A stretch of 64,000 nucleotides of DNA, from the NCBI GenBank assembly GCA_029204225.1, contig CM055096.1, positions 6,126,316 through 6,190,315 on the forward strand, read 5' to 3'. Below the pieces are notes generated by a model. That model worked only from the letters and a program-made list of their open reading frames with translations. It made no database searches and was not told the DNA's origin. Numbering within the stretch: the stretch's first letter is position 1; each line of letters opens with the position of its first letter. The translations under genes were made by a program, and so were the position numbers. This DNA is from Diphasiastrum complanatum (Eukaryota; Streptophyta; Lycopodiopsida; Lycopodiales; Lycopodiaceae). This document shows, one piece after another, positions 23,146 through 33,270 of the stretch.

Positions 23146-24107
23146 TAAGCAATTAATCTAACAACAACAAGCAAAAAGATCCTTCACATAGAAGCTATTC
23201 GGCTTTTAACTCCTCTTAACAAGCACAAGAAATCAGTTATTATCACAGCAAGCAAACAAAGCAGAACATCAGTTAAGTTCTTTATTTGAACACATAGCTC
23301 ATTCAGAATTAAGAGAGGTTCTGATTCGAGTTAAGCTTAAGGCTTTGACTAAATTGTCGCTCTCAGATGTTGCCTGCAAATCCACGTTAGAAAATCTGGA
23401 ATTCAATACAAGTGAAGAGTGAACCACAAACAGATGTCTATCTAAATCGGTTACTAACTAACTCAAAGTGTGTTCGCTCAATTGGTAAGAAGTGCAACTG
23501 TAACAGATAACAGAGGAAAGGAATGCACAAGCTATGAAACTAGCTCTCTTCTATCTATTGATAGCTCAATCTTTGCGTATGTACAATGGCTTTGAGTGTC
23601 GCCCTTATAGGAACGAACACCGGTTTGAGTGTCAATCACCAACCATTAAGATGTTGGTTGGGATCTGCTAATGTGACGCTATAGAACATCGCACAAAATG
23701 TCGCGAGTTCTTACTTAAAATGAATTTACAAAATGCAAGTAGGCCTTTACATGAATTTAGGCACTATAGCATATTTCCGTGTACAAAAATTGTTATTTTT
23801 TACAATATAGAACATTGAATTTGGATAATGTGGAATCATAGGCCTCCATGGAAGGTCTGTGCGACGATACTCTATTATCAGAGTTCTATGCCCCTAATAA
23901 GATAAAGTGCTCCAGACCATATAATACTAAAAGTCATGCAAGCAAGATGTAATACATGCACACTCTATTGCACTCAAAGTAGAATAATAATACCTATCGT
24001 GTTATGAAGTGTGACCGAATTCACCGAGTGATCTGTATCACCGCTATCTGCTATATTGAGAAGACATTTGTTATTATTAAAAGGGAAACAAGACATTTAT
24101 TTTTCTA
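23146..24107. other. Non-coding region, possibly gypsy LTR debris
   Basis: No coding sequence is visible. Base composition and style resemble the 10104-11378 block, so it may be LTR or leader sequence of the same gypsy group in the opposite orientation. I could not align it confidently by eye. Confidence 0.35.
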
Positions 24108-24611
24108 TTGCGCAATGTGAATCGCATTATGGTGATGTCATTTTCTTGTTCTTATGTGTTTGTAACACCCACCCCATGGTGGATAGTAGACGAGACTCCA
24201 ACGACGACCAGGGCTCCCGATGCTAATTACATTTTAGCTAGGGCCGGTAGGTTGGTCATCCTCGATCTAAACGGGGTGGTGTTAAACACTTATCGAACAA
24301 AACCGGATGGCCCTTTTCTAAATTGCTTCAAAAGAAACATAATCCGAGTGCATAACAACTGCTATAGTTTTCTGAGGCCCGGGGCTAAGATGTTCTTGAA
24401 AAAACTAGCCGAAGCGGGAGTGCACATAATGTGGAGCAGCATGAGATATTCGAAGGTCATGAAAATACTGCAGACCTGCTTCCCTGAAGAAATGCAACAA
24501 AGATATTTCAAAAGTGGCTTAAAATTTTACACATTAACACATTGTGAACAACAAACATGTTTTTCAAATGAAAAAGACAATTTCAGTCAATACCAAAAGC
24601 ATTATAATTGA
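24108..24611 (+). CDS. FCP1/NIF-like (HAD superfamily) phosphatase exon or fragment
   Basis: From about residue 45 the ORF matches the N-terminal half of the FCP1 homology domain: LVILDLNGVVLNTY (motif I region), then YSFLRPGAKMFLKKLAEAGVHIMWSSM (motif II region). FCP1-type proteins are Asp-based phosphatases; plant paralogues with DLNG in place of DLDG exist. The second half of the domain, with its DD motif, is not found downstream, and the ORF drifts into unrelated sequence after about 24500. It is either the first exon of a gene with long introns or a captured fragment. The first ~40 residues are probably not genuine coding. Confidence 0.7.
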   Translation: MRNVNRIMVMSFSCSYVFVTPTPWWIVDETPTTTRAPDANYILARAGRLVILDLNGVVLNTYRTKPDGPFLNCFKRNIIRVHNNCYSFLRPGAKMFLKKLAEAGVHIMWSSMRYSKVMKILQTCFPEEMQQRYFKSGLKFYTLTHCEQQTCFSNEKDNFSQYQKHYN

Positions 24612-24654
24612 GACTCTGATAGTACCAACAAACGAGTCTAGACAATCTAATTGT

Positions 24655-25085
24655 TAATGTCAGTACATGTAAGGGTAAGGTGTATGTGTGTACGTGTTAG
24701 TGTGTAAGTGTAAGCAATTGTAAGTGTGAGTGTTAGCATTCACTTAGATCTTCACTTACATCACTAAGTGTAAGTGCTAGTTTGGGTTTATGTATATAAG
24801 TTCAAGTGTTTTAGTATAAGTCTAAGTGCAAGCGTAAGTAAATATTAGTCCAAGTGTGATTACAAATCTATGTGTAAGTGCAAGACCGCGTTAGTGCAAG
24901 TGTGTAAGTGTAAGCAATTGTAAATGTGAGTGTAAATTAGTGTAAGTGCAAGGGTAGCTAAGTGTAGGTGTGAGTGTGGATGTAGGTGTGTTAGTGCTAG
25001 TGCAGGTGTGTGAGTGTGATAGTGTGGATGTGAGTGTGACAGTGCAAGTTAGTTTAAATGTAAGCGTTGACGTTGATGTGGGTTA
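24655..25085. repeat. Degenerate TGTAAG/TGTGAG/TGTTAG hexamer-like tandem repeat
   Basis: About 430 bp consists largely of six-base words of the type TGTRAG and TGTTAG with single-base variation. Two longer copies of GTGTAAGTGTAAGCAATTGT occur near 24703 and 24900. No gene is present. Confidence 0.8.
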
Positions 25086-27852
25086 TTAAGTTATGTGAAT
25101 ATTATTTACCTTTATCATCCTTCATTTCTTCTTGCTACTATGTATGGTATATGCCACTTTTCTAGCATAAATGTAAAATTAGATATAGATTCATGAAATA
25201 AATAATAGCTCAAATCTTTTTAAAATCATTGTTGATGTAATATGTATTCATAGGAGGTTTCCTGCGAACATTTTTTCGGTTGAGAAATGATTGTGAGGCT
25301 CTTAAGCTGCACCTTTTTGTATCATCGTGCTTTGGAAGAATACACTCAATGCGTTTCCCTTATGCAAGACCCTCACATGGCTCTGGAATGTGATATCATG
25401 GTTTAGGGTGGAGCATTTAAATGAGTGGGGTAATTTAGCAAAACTTGTGTGGGAGTGCTATAATGGAACTTTTTGAAAAGATAACACAATCTCATGAAAA
25501 TGGAACAGAGTTTCAACTTGAGACAAAGTCCACATATCATAAAAGAAAAACATCTGAACACCAAAATCAATTTCCAAGAGAATATTGAAAAGATGTAAAG
25601 AAGAAACAATTAGTGAGCAAGAAAATCAGTTCTACTAATTGCCTTGTCGAGGCAGATCATTAGACCAAAAAATATATATTTTGAGAGTAGACATAAATCA
25701 AATATTCAGCAGCAGATAGATGGCAACTGCCTGCCTATCCTTCCAAGGTGAACAGGTAGCGACAAAGGAATATTGCAACTCTTGAACTTGTGACATGTCC
25801 AGAGAAAAACCGATTAAAAAAGCTTTGGCCAAATTTGGGTATAGACATGCATCAAACTAACAAGGTGAGGAAAAGGCCCATTGAGAAGCTTGGATACAAG
25901 GTGAGGAAAAGGCCCGTTGATGATAGATACCCTCAGAAAATCACTTTTCAAAAAACGATAGAGCACAAACAACAATTGTTAAAAAAATGTGCTATCTAAC
26001 TCAATCCTTGTCGTCAACAAACAACAATCTTGGACGCTTTCTTGAATTCTCGACACGAACCGTGCCGCACGAATGCTCCATCTCTCTGGCCAAGGACTCT
26101 GCATAGACATGCAATTTTCTGATAGTAAAGTAGCAATGCATTGCATAATCCTGAAACATCTCTAAATATCATACAATGAGTTTATAATTACCATCCTTGG
26201 AACTCTTCTATGTCCCAGTCATTGATTTGTACCTCCTTCGCACCTGCTTCTACGTCGTATGTTTGGGATGAAGCCATTGGGGTCTTTGTTTGAGTAACAC
26301 AATGCAACATGAAGATACTCAAACAAATGTAAAGTAGTTCGTAACATGAAACAAAACATGATAGTCTAACTAGATGCTCTCTTAGCTTTGATGACCTAGA
26401 AGATCGTCACCAAATGATGAATCCACAAAATGAATCACATCATTGTTAAAACCTCTCGTTACATCACATTGATAAGTTCCAATAAAGTATCTGAAAGATA
26501 ATAAAAGATGTTAGAAACGTGAAGCAAGACAGCAAAGCAGAAAGCAACAACTAGATCACATAATGCTCTCACCATATCGCCTGGAAGCCAACTCCAGCAA
26601 ATGTTTGTCCTTCTCCATTGCAATACAGTGCCTATTTGTGCTAGCAACAGCGTACAACGAACCGCCACATCCCACGAGGGGTAAAAGTCAAACTCTAAGT
26701 CTAATATGAAAATTGGACTCAATTGCCAACTATACAAATATGACCAAAATAGCAAAACTAGTTGAAATTTCTCACACCATTTTTTTGACCATTTTTTTTT
26801 AAAAATGCTACAAATTAGCATTGGAAAGCCTTTGCTTTCTTGTAGTGACAAATTAGGATCTATGAGTTAGGGCTTGAATGTGGCATTTCTAACTAATGAC
26901 CAAACTCAAACAAGAGCATCTCCCCACTTGAAGGTTTATGGCTGACTTAAAACTGTGATATCTAATCTATTATGGTTTAGACAATAACATATATCTCCTC
27001 ACATCATGGTTTAGGACGTGTTTATGACCAATGAGTAAGTTCAGCTCAAATAAGGTGTTTATGACCAATTATTGAGCACATCCAGATACTGAGACATCAA
27101 TCTTACAAATCAAATAAGTCATCTCCAACCAATGAGCTTATAACTGGAAATAACATTTTGACAAATAGGAAATTGAAAATGGTAAACTAAGTATCCCAAT
27201 AGTATTGCTTGTTTGGAATAAAAACATTCTAAGAATCATTTCAATGAAAATATTTCATAAGGTTCAAGCATATGTTCTTTGAGAGCAGGTAAAGTGACAT
27301 CATGCTATCACAATGAGCTCTGCTAAAATACGGTTTACGTTATGGATGCTTGCAAGTGCCAAGAACAAGTATTATTTGTGGGCATCCTTGATACTATTGA
27401 TTATTCCGTACTTAAGTCTGCAAAAATGTTCGATTGAGCTCTTGAATATCAGCAGTTATTCGATGCAAAAGCAAATAGAAAAAACTTACAGAAATAGATT
27501 GGGATCTTTTGCAGTGTAAAACTTTTCTTTGCATCTACTGAAAATTAGCGGGGATGAATACATTTATGTGCCGTCCTCAAGAGACGTAGGAAGGTAAAAC
27601 TTTTCATGATTTGCTTCATAAATAAAAATCATTATAAGATCAATAGAAGCATAATTTGGCCTGGTCTATATAGTACTTTCAAACTTTCATCACTACTCTA
27701 CAGTAGATCCGCTCATTTAGGCGTGTCTCTTTTGAGCAACAGACAAAGGCTTGCATTTTTGTTTATACAAGAAAGTATCTTATATGATTGTGCCTAGAAT
27801 TGCAGACGACTGTCTACCGAAGTGACAATCTACCGAGAAAGCATGTCTATGA
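25086..27852. other. Low-copy sequence without recognisable genes
   Basis: I see no conserved protein. A pair of 19-bp direct repeats (AAGGTGAGGAAAAGGCCC) lies at about 25864 and 25900. ORFs of 60-130 codons here lack family motifs and look like chance frames. The block could be intron or intergenic DNA between the FCP1-like and lachrymatory-factor-synthase-like pieces. Confidence 0.5.
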
Positions 27853-28236
27853 TCAGAGAGCACTTTTGGGTTTGCTAGCAGCGATCTCCAGCCACTTGAT
27901 ACCGGTGCTCAGAAACGCAATCTGCTTAACGATTACTTCATCCTTGCTTCCCGCTGTGCTTGGATCCATCTCAAAAGACCAGTCGACCAAAGTGGTCCCC
28001 GAATTCCTGCCTTCAAAGAGCTTGAATTTGCCAATGTAGCCCTTTAACCCCATGTTTCCATCGTCCATGACGTAGGAATAGGATAAGTTTGTGTTGTCCA
28101 TGGAGAGCAGACGTTCTTTAGCCCATGTTTTCTGTCCATCTGTTCTTGGGAATGTGTGGCCGCCAGCATATCTCACGCAGCCCGGCGTTTGGGCCTTTCC
28201 TTTTATTTTGCTGCAGAACTCCATCGCAAAATGCAA
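27853..28236 (-). CDS. Lachrymatory-factor-synthase-like (SRPBCC/START fold) exon
   Basis: The frame contains TPGCVRYAGG, WAKERLLSMDNTNLSYSYV, DDGNMGLKGYIGKFKLF and TLVDWSFEMDP. These match the order of PGCVRY, W.KE.L...D, NMGF..Y and .EW.F..DP blocks in plant lachrymatory-factor-synthase-like/polyketide cyclase 2 proteins. These are small single-domain ligand-binding or isomerase-type proteins of the cytosol; the substrate here cannot be predicted. The N-terminal ~50 residues of the domain are missing, which suggests an upstream exon beyond an intron, with acceptor near the start of this ORF, or a truncated pseudogene. The stretch shown is open through to its stop. Confidence 0.78.
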   Translation of the reverse strand: MHFAMEFCSKIKGKAQTPGCVRYAGGHTFPRTDGQKTWAKERLLSMDNTNLSYSYVMDDGNMGLKGYIGKFKLFEGRNSGTTLVDWSFEMDPSTAGSKDEVIVKQIAFLSTGIKWLEIAASKPKSAL

Positions 28237-28422
28237 GAAAAAGACAAAGAAAATGCAAACTAAAACTCATCTTTAACGTAGCTTAGCACCATCCCCCCGA
28301 CATTGGTGCCAAAAAAATGTTGCCCGGGCCTCTCTAATCGGTGCAATCAAGAGGGCAAAGAAGGGGCTTGGATCTCAACCAAGTGAGTATCGATGGTGAA
28401 CTTTCGGAAAAAAAATGCGCAA

Positions 28423-28473
28423 ATCTGTGGAGCCATTGGAGGCCAGCGGCCAGCCTCCAATGGCTCCACAGAT
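28423..28473. repeat. Perfect 21-bp inverted repeat (hairpin)
   Basis: The arms 28423-28443 and 28453-28473 are exact reverse complements and enclose a 9-base loop. The arm starts ATCTGTGGAGCCATTGGAGG. It lies between the lachrymatory-factor-synthase-like exon and a GC-rich repeat block. Confidence 0.9.
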
Positions 28474-28589
28474 CTGCTTTATTTTTCATGAAGATGCAAT
28501 ACACGTTGAAGCTTCTGAAACAATCCTAATGCATACAAGAAACAATCCCAAAGAACAACAAAACTCACCTGGAAAGAGAGCGCTTGCTA

Positions 28590-29075
28590 ACAAAGGAGAG
28601 CGCTGGCTGGAGCACTGGCTGGAGCGCTGGCTGGAGTGCGTTGACTGGAGTGCTTGCTACAGAACACTAATAGAGCTCAATGTATTCTTCTTCTCTGATA
28701 AACTTTGTATTGATGTTTTTCTATAATAATCAGTTGGAGTGCGCTGGCTGGAGAGCGCTAGCTGGAGAGCACCTGAAGGCGACCGTTGGAACAGGAGCGC
28801 CAGGCTGGAGAAGAAAGAGGAGGAGCAGAAGAGAACGAAGTACAGTAGGACGTGGAGGGCGGGCCATGGAGGAGGGCGCGGAGGCAGTGGAGTAGGCCGC
28901 GGAGGAGGGCGCGTATGGCACACAGGAGGGCGCAGAGGGCACGAAGGAGGGCACACAGTGCGAGTGGAGGGTGCGGAGGAGGGCACGGAGGGCGTGCAGT
29001 GCTGAAAGGGCGTGTAGGGCATGCAGTGCTTGGAGGGCGCGGAGGTGGGCATGGAGGAGGAAGGAGAGATTAGCT
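28590..29075. repeat. GC-rich degenerate minisatellite (CTGGCTGGAG and GAGGGCGCGGAGG units)
   Basis: 28590-28770 repeats CTGGCTGGAGCG-like words. 28850-29070 repeats GGAGGGCGC/GGAGGGCAC words. The block is far more GC-rich than its surroundings. The long ORFs on both strands arise from repeat composition (Arg/Gly or Pro/Ser rich) and are not accepted as genes. Confidence 0.75.
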
Positions 29076-29149
29076 GGGGTGGTTTTAGGTGCAAATGGTT
29101 AGTTTGTGGTGGGCCCAGATATATTTTAGGGTTCAAACGACTATAATTT

Positions 29150-29720
29150 GTGGCTATATTCTGTCATTTTCAAAACATTTTGTCATTTTCAAAAAACATT
29201 CTATCATTTTTGGTTTTTTGTTTTTTGTTCCAGGTTTACAATCCTCCAGGGGCATCAAAAGCTGTATGTACATGTGCATTGGAGGTTTCAGGTACATAGG
29301 TATTGGGGAGAAGCAATTCAGAGTCGGTGACAATAGCAGTATTTTTGGTGTAGGTGAACCGTCGCTTCAAATGTGGCTTGTGTTTTGACTCTTTGTATTT
29401 TTTTTAGTTCAGATTTACTACATTTTGTCATTTTTGAAACATTTTGTCATTTTCGCTTTTCAATTTCTGTTCCAGGTCCACAGTCCTCCAAGGGCATCAA
29501 AAGCTGTACGTACATGTGCATTGGAGGTTTCAAGTACATAGGTTTTTTGGGGAGAAGCAATTTAGAGCTGGTGACAACAATAGGATTTTTGTTGTGGGTG
29601 AACCGTCGCTTTATAACGTGGCTTTTTAGTTCAGATTTACTGCATTATGTTATTTTTGTTTTTTGATTTTTGTTCCAGAGCCACAATCCTGCAGGGGCAT
29701 CAGAATCTCGCCTCCAGAGA
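29150..29720 (+). repeat. Two-and-a-half tandem copies of an exon-like ~240-bp unit
   Basis: Each unit has a T-rich run ending TTCCAG, a conserved block starting around 'caatcctccaggggcatcaa', then GGTGAACCGTCGCTT. Anchors fall at 29231, 29473 and 29676, so spacing is 242 then 203 bp; the third copy is partial. The conserved block resembles an exon between a 3' splice site (TTTGTTCCAG) and a GT. Copies 1 and 2 share GEKQFR and VGEPSL in one frame. I do not recognise a family. Confidence 0.8.
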
Positions 29721-30147
29721 AATAACTTGTCTTGTTTCAATGGCCGCCATGGTCTATGACTTAATGAAATGTTGTGTAACGTACCTAGCTTCAATTCAAT
29801 TACTCTGGGCCTTCTAATTTCTTTAATGCAGTGAAAATATGTTTATATTTTTTCAGTACGTCATCAACTTACCTATTTAGTAATTTTTTTTATACATAAT
29901 CAGCTTACCTAGTGAGTAGTGCATGCAATTTGTATAGCATGTCACGAATGGTAAATCGGTTACACCTTACTTAGTACCATCGTCCTCAGAGTTAAAATCA
30001 AACATTACGACATACAAATTGCATGTCCTAAAATTACAGAGGTTGAATATTTTAAGAGTAAGGATGCATTAAATCTTAGTATGGTGTAAATTATTGATGT
30101 CAAATTCATGATTACAATCATAATAGTTTAAGTTTACTCATCTGCAG

Positions 30148-31430
30148 ATGGATGCAATGGTCTCGTTTGAGTCAAACATTATTAACCCTCTGAAACTGAC
30201 CTTCCGAGATGGAAAGATTGTAAATAGAAAAAACTTTTTGGAAAGGCACGTGGGTCCTCGAGGTATCGTGTTTGGAATTTCAACAATCATCTACATGGAA
30301 GATGCCTATACGTTGAGAACTGACCTAACTCCTACTTGTGATGTAGAGAGGGAAGAGGTATACATCCTTGACGAGTGTGTTTCGAAGGAGTACGTGGTAA
30401 CCTTGGAACAGAAGAAATCCGTACATCAAGGCACCAATTTGACTTTGGATGTTTTCTCGGAATCCAGGGAAGATTTCGAAGATAGCTGCTATATACCAAA
30501 TGTGTATAAGGAAAATGCACTCGACACTGCCAAGCGAAGCAGATCAATAACGCTAGCAAGCGATAGTAAGTCAGTTAAAAAATTGACCACAGTCAACTCA
30601 TTCCAAGCAGTTTATAAGAGCACTATAGAGGTAATCATGGGAGGGACAATTATTGGCCTTCTAAGAAAATTGGTAGTGCAAAACAACCACACTGAGAACG
30701 TCACAGAGCTGCCAAGAACGTACAATGGTGACGTGATATATGAGTTCCCACCCACATATGGTCAGGTTCAGTCTATGGATGCAATGGAGCATAAGTTTGA
30801 TGGGCATATATGGACAAAGCCTGTCACTTCAAACATCCGGTTTCCAGGGGTGGTGAGAGTTTCATATTGCGGAGGTATGTTCCGGTGTATCCCCAGACAT
30901 GCCCAAATCAAGTAAACACAAAAAAGGCAAACTCCCTTCTTCTCAAGGGTACCCTCAATCGAAGTTGTCTGCTCGTAGGATTGTCGAGTTCTGTTGGTAC
31001 ACTTGCATGTGCATTCTGTAGGCAAACTATGGTGCATGTCAAAACTTGTGAATGCTATGTTTATTATGTGATGCCATCTGATTTTACTTGCACTCGATTG
31101 TTAATCCATTTGGGCGTGCATGCCCACCCAACCGCAACTGGCATTTCGAAACATATTGCTGAAAAGGTGAGGAAACTAGTGCGTGATGTTGCAGCAGATA
31201 TGACTGCAACCCCACATACGATTCAATTGGACATAGCAAAACAAATTGTGATAAGCTCAGTCATGGGTTTTTGGTTAGAGAGAAACTTGAACACTTTGCA
31301 CAAAGGTCAAGAGTACAAAAATACATATAAGCAAGTGCTTATTTTTTCCCTATCTGCACAATATTTTCAAGACAAGGATCCTCTTCTTGGATCTTGGTTT
31401 CTTGGCCTATCTAGGCATCTATGGCTCTAG
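30148..31430 (+). pseudogene. Unrecognised ORF pair with a possible zinc-finger (C..C...H.H) segment
   Basis: Two overlapping frames (30148-30915 and 30810-31430) together look like one protein broken by a frameshift near 30860. The first encodes about 250 residues ending ...SYCGGMFRCIPRHAQIK. The second contains CAFCRQTMVHVKTCECY, then about 23 residues on LIHLGVHAHPTATG. A Cys pair followed by a His-X-His in this style is found in FLYWCH/GCM-like domains of some plant and animal transposases. It could be a decayed DNA transposon or a host gene. I do not assign a family. The ATG at 30148 is preceded by TCTGCAG, a plausible acceptor. Confidence 0.5.
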
Positions 31431-31704
31431 GTCTTCTCCTCTTGAGGTTGATCTTCTCAAGGGAGGTGAACAATGGAAAGGAAACCTACCTAATGGATCC
31501 TAATGATCTCTTCCAAAGGGGATTTACTAACACTTATTTTGTTTGAGTGTGATTTTGTGGATTACTTGGCTGAAGGCAAGTGCTAATGATCATTCAAGAA
31601 TGTGATAGCATGATTAAAAAACAACAAACAAGCATTCATCATCCCCAATCAATCATACACAAGAAAATAGGAGGACTTCACAAAAAGCAAGAACGGTTGG
31701 AGGA

Positions 31705-31741
<37 letters not shown>

Positions 31742-31996
31742 GTGTGTAATACCCTATCACATGCATATTTTTCTTGAATTATTACTTTGTAATGCAAAAC
31801 CCAATGAACCTACTCAATTGATGAAGATAAGCATTAAATATGAAGAAATTGAATATAATGAACGTGGCAATTAATTGTGGTCAAACAACTCTTTAGCCTT
31901 CATACTGTCGTAAGTGTGCAACTGAACTCATTGGTTATTTGATTGCCTGTGTGATTGAATAATCGATTGTTTGGAACTTAATCGTGATGACAACAT
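31431..31996. other. Non-coding gap with a (CT)n microsatellite
   Basis: No gene is seen. A 30-bp run of CT dinucleotides is at 31707-31736. The rest is AT-rich single-copy-looking DNA between the unrecognised ORF pair and the reverse transcriptase relic. Confidence 0.7.
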
Positions 31997-33270
31997 TTGG
32001 AACCACTATTTATAGATAATTTACATGCATGCAAATGTCTATCTTTTAATAGGTTTAAGAATTTTGTTGCTGAAAAATTTGGGCATATTGTTTCTATAGA
32101 CAACAACATTGTAAAAAGCCCTATTTTACGTAATTCTTTAGAAAAGGGTCTCAATCATATTACTTTGAGAAAGAATAATATCAATGACGTGGCTTCTGAA
32201 CTTCATTATGGTTGGTTTGAACAAATGAAACTCTTACCTACACACAAACACTTAGATGAAGAAACTATAAAGAAGCATGCTATATTCTGTAAAAACATTG
32301 TCCTAGAAAACATCAAAAAACAAAGTTGGGTACATGGCAAAAAGGGCACAACAACAAAAATACAAATCGCTTATTTCGGCAATGCGAGTCGTCTATTGAT
32401 TTCTATCTTAACTTGTCATCTATGATTACCAATGTGTGGGTCATAGACATTTCTAAATGCTATGAGAATATACCCTTAGACGGTACAGATGGGCTGAAGA
32501 TTATTATGAATAAAATCCATTGCTTATGTCTTTAAACATTCTAAGAAGGTGCTACTGAGTTTTAAATGGGAACATGAAAGGGAAGTCTTTAAATGGTCAT
32601 GGGCTAATAAAAAGTCTGAGGGATGGTACAACATCGACAAAGATTTTCTTTGCTTATGGAATGCCTTTCTAATAGACAATTGTATTGTCAGATTAAGAAA
32701 CAAAACCTGGAGACAAATTCATGGTGTACCGATGGGTTTTTCATGCTCACCTACATGGTGTAACTGGTATCTTGCGTTCTTTGAAGCTCAATTTATAAAA
32801 AGACTAGCCAAATTAGGGCTCAAAACATGGATGAATGAATTCACTCATTTAGATATATTGATGACATCTGCTTCATTAATAATCCTAACATCAAATTGTT
32901 TATGGATAAGAATCAAGTAAGAACACCGGAAAACCCCCTCTTGAATTATCCCTTGGAATTTCTTGATATTGAAAGAAAATCTTGTGAAGCAAACACTACT
33001 AGCTTTCTGAACATTTCAATTGCTTTCAACCCCATAATAGGTTTTACTCATCTCTTGAAGTTTGAAAAAAGAAGAGATTACCTTTTCATTATTTACAATA
33101 CATACATCTGGCTTCCAATAGACCAGTCCACAATTCTTACAAAGTAATTATCTCCCAAGTTCTTTCTACAATGTATTGCTGCAACAGGCAAGAAACCTTT
33201 ATGAAAGAGATAAACATTTTCCTAAAAGCATTAAAAAAAAATGGCTTCATGAGGGATAAACTTTGTCTTA
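31997..33270 (+). pseudogene. Penelope-like (non-LTR) reverse transcriptase relic
   Basis: Four frames in series give an RT unlike the copia and gypsy neighbours. They show a region with ILRNSLEKGLNHI (about 32130), DISKCYENIPL (32446 on, motif A region), RNKTWRQIHGVPMG and SPTWCNWYLAFFE (32696-32790), catalytic RYIDDICFINNP (32851 on), then a tail with FLDI, KRRDYLFII and ISQ (to about 33160). QxHGVPMG...SP...YLA.FE and DISxCYExIPL are features of Penelope-like RTs. There are at least three frameshifts. No GIY-YIG nuclease was recognised on either side. No LTR or PBS accompanies it. Confidence 0.72.

Noticed and set aside
26459-26851. 130-codon minus-strand ORF with membrane-like segments
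   Set aside because: No recognisable family, no supporting splice or promoter context, and it resembles random AT-rich translation.
28657-29136. Pro/Ser-rich and Arg/Gly-rich ORFs on both strands
   Set aside because: They follow from the GC-rich minisatellite composition, overlap each other in several frames and show no conserved domain.
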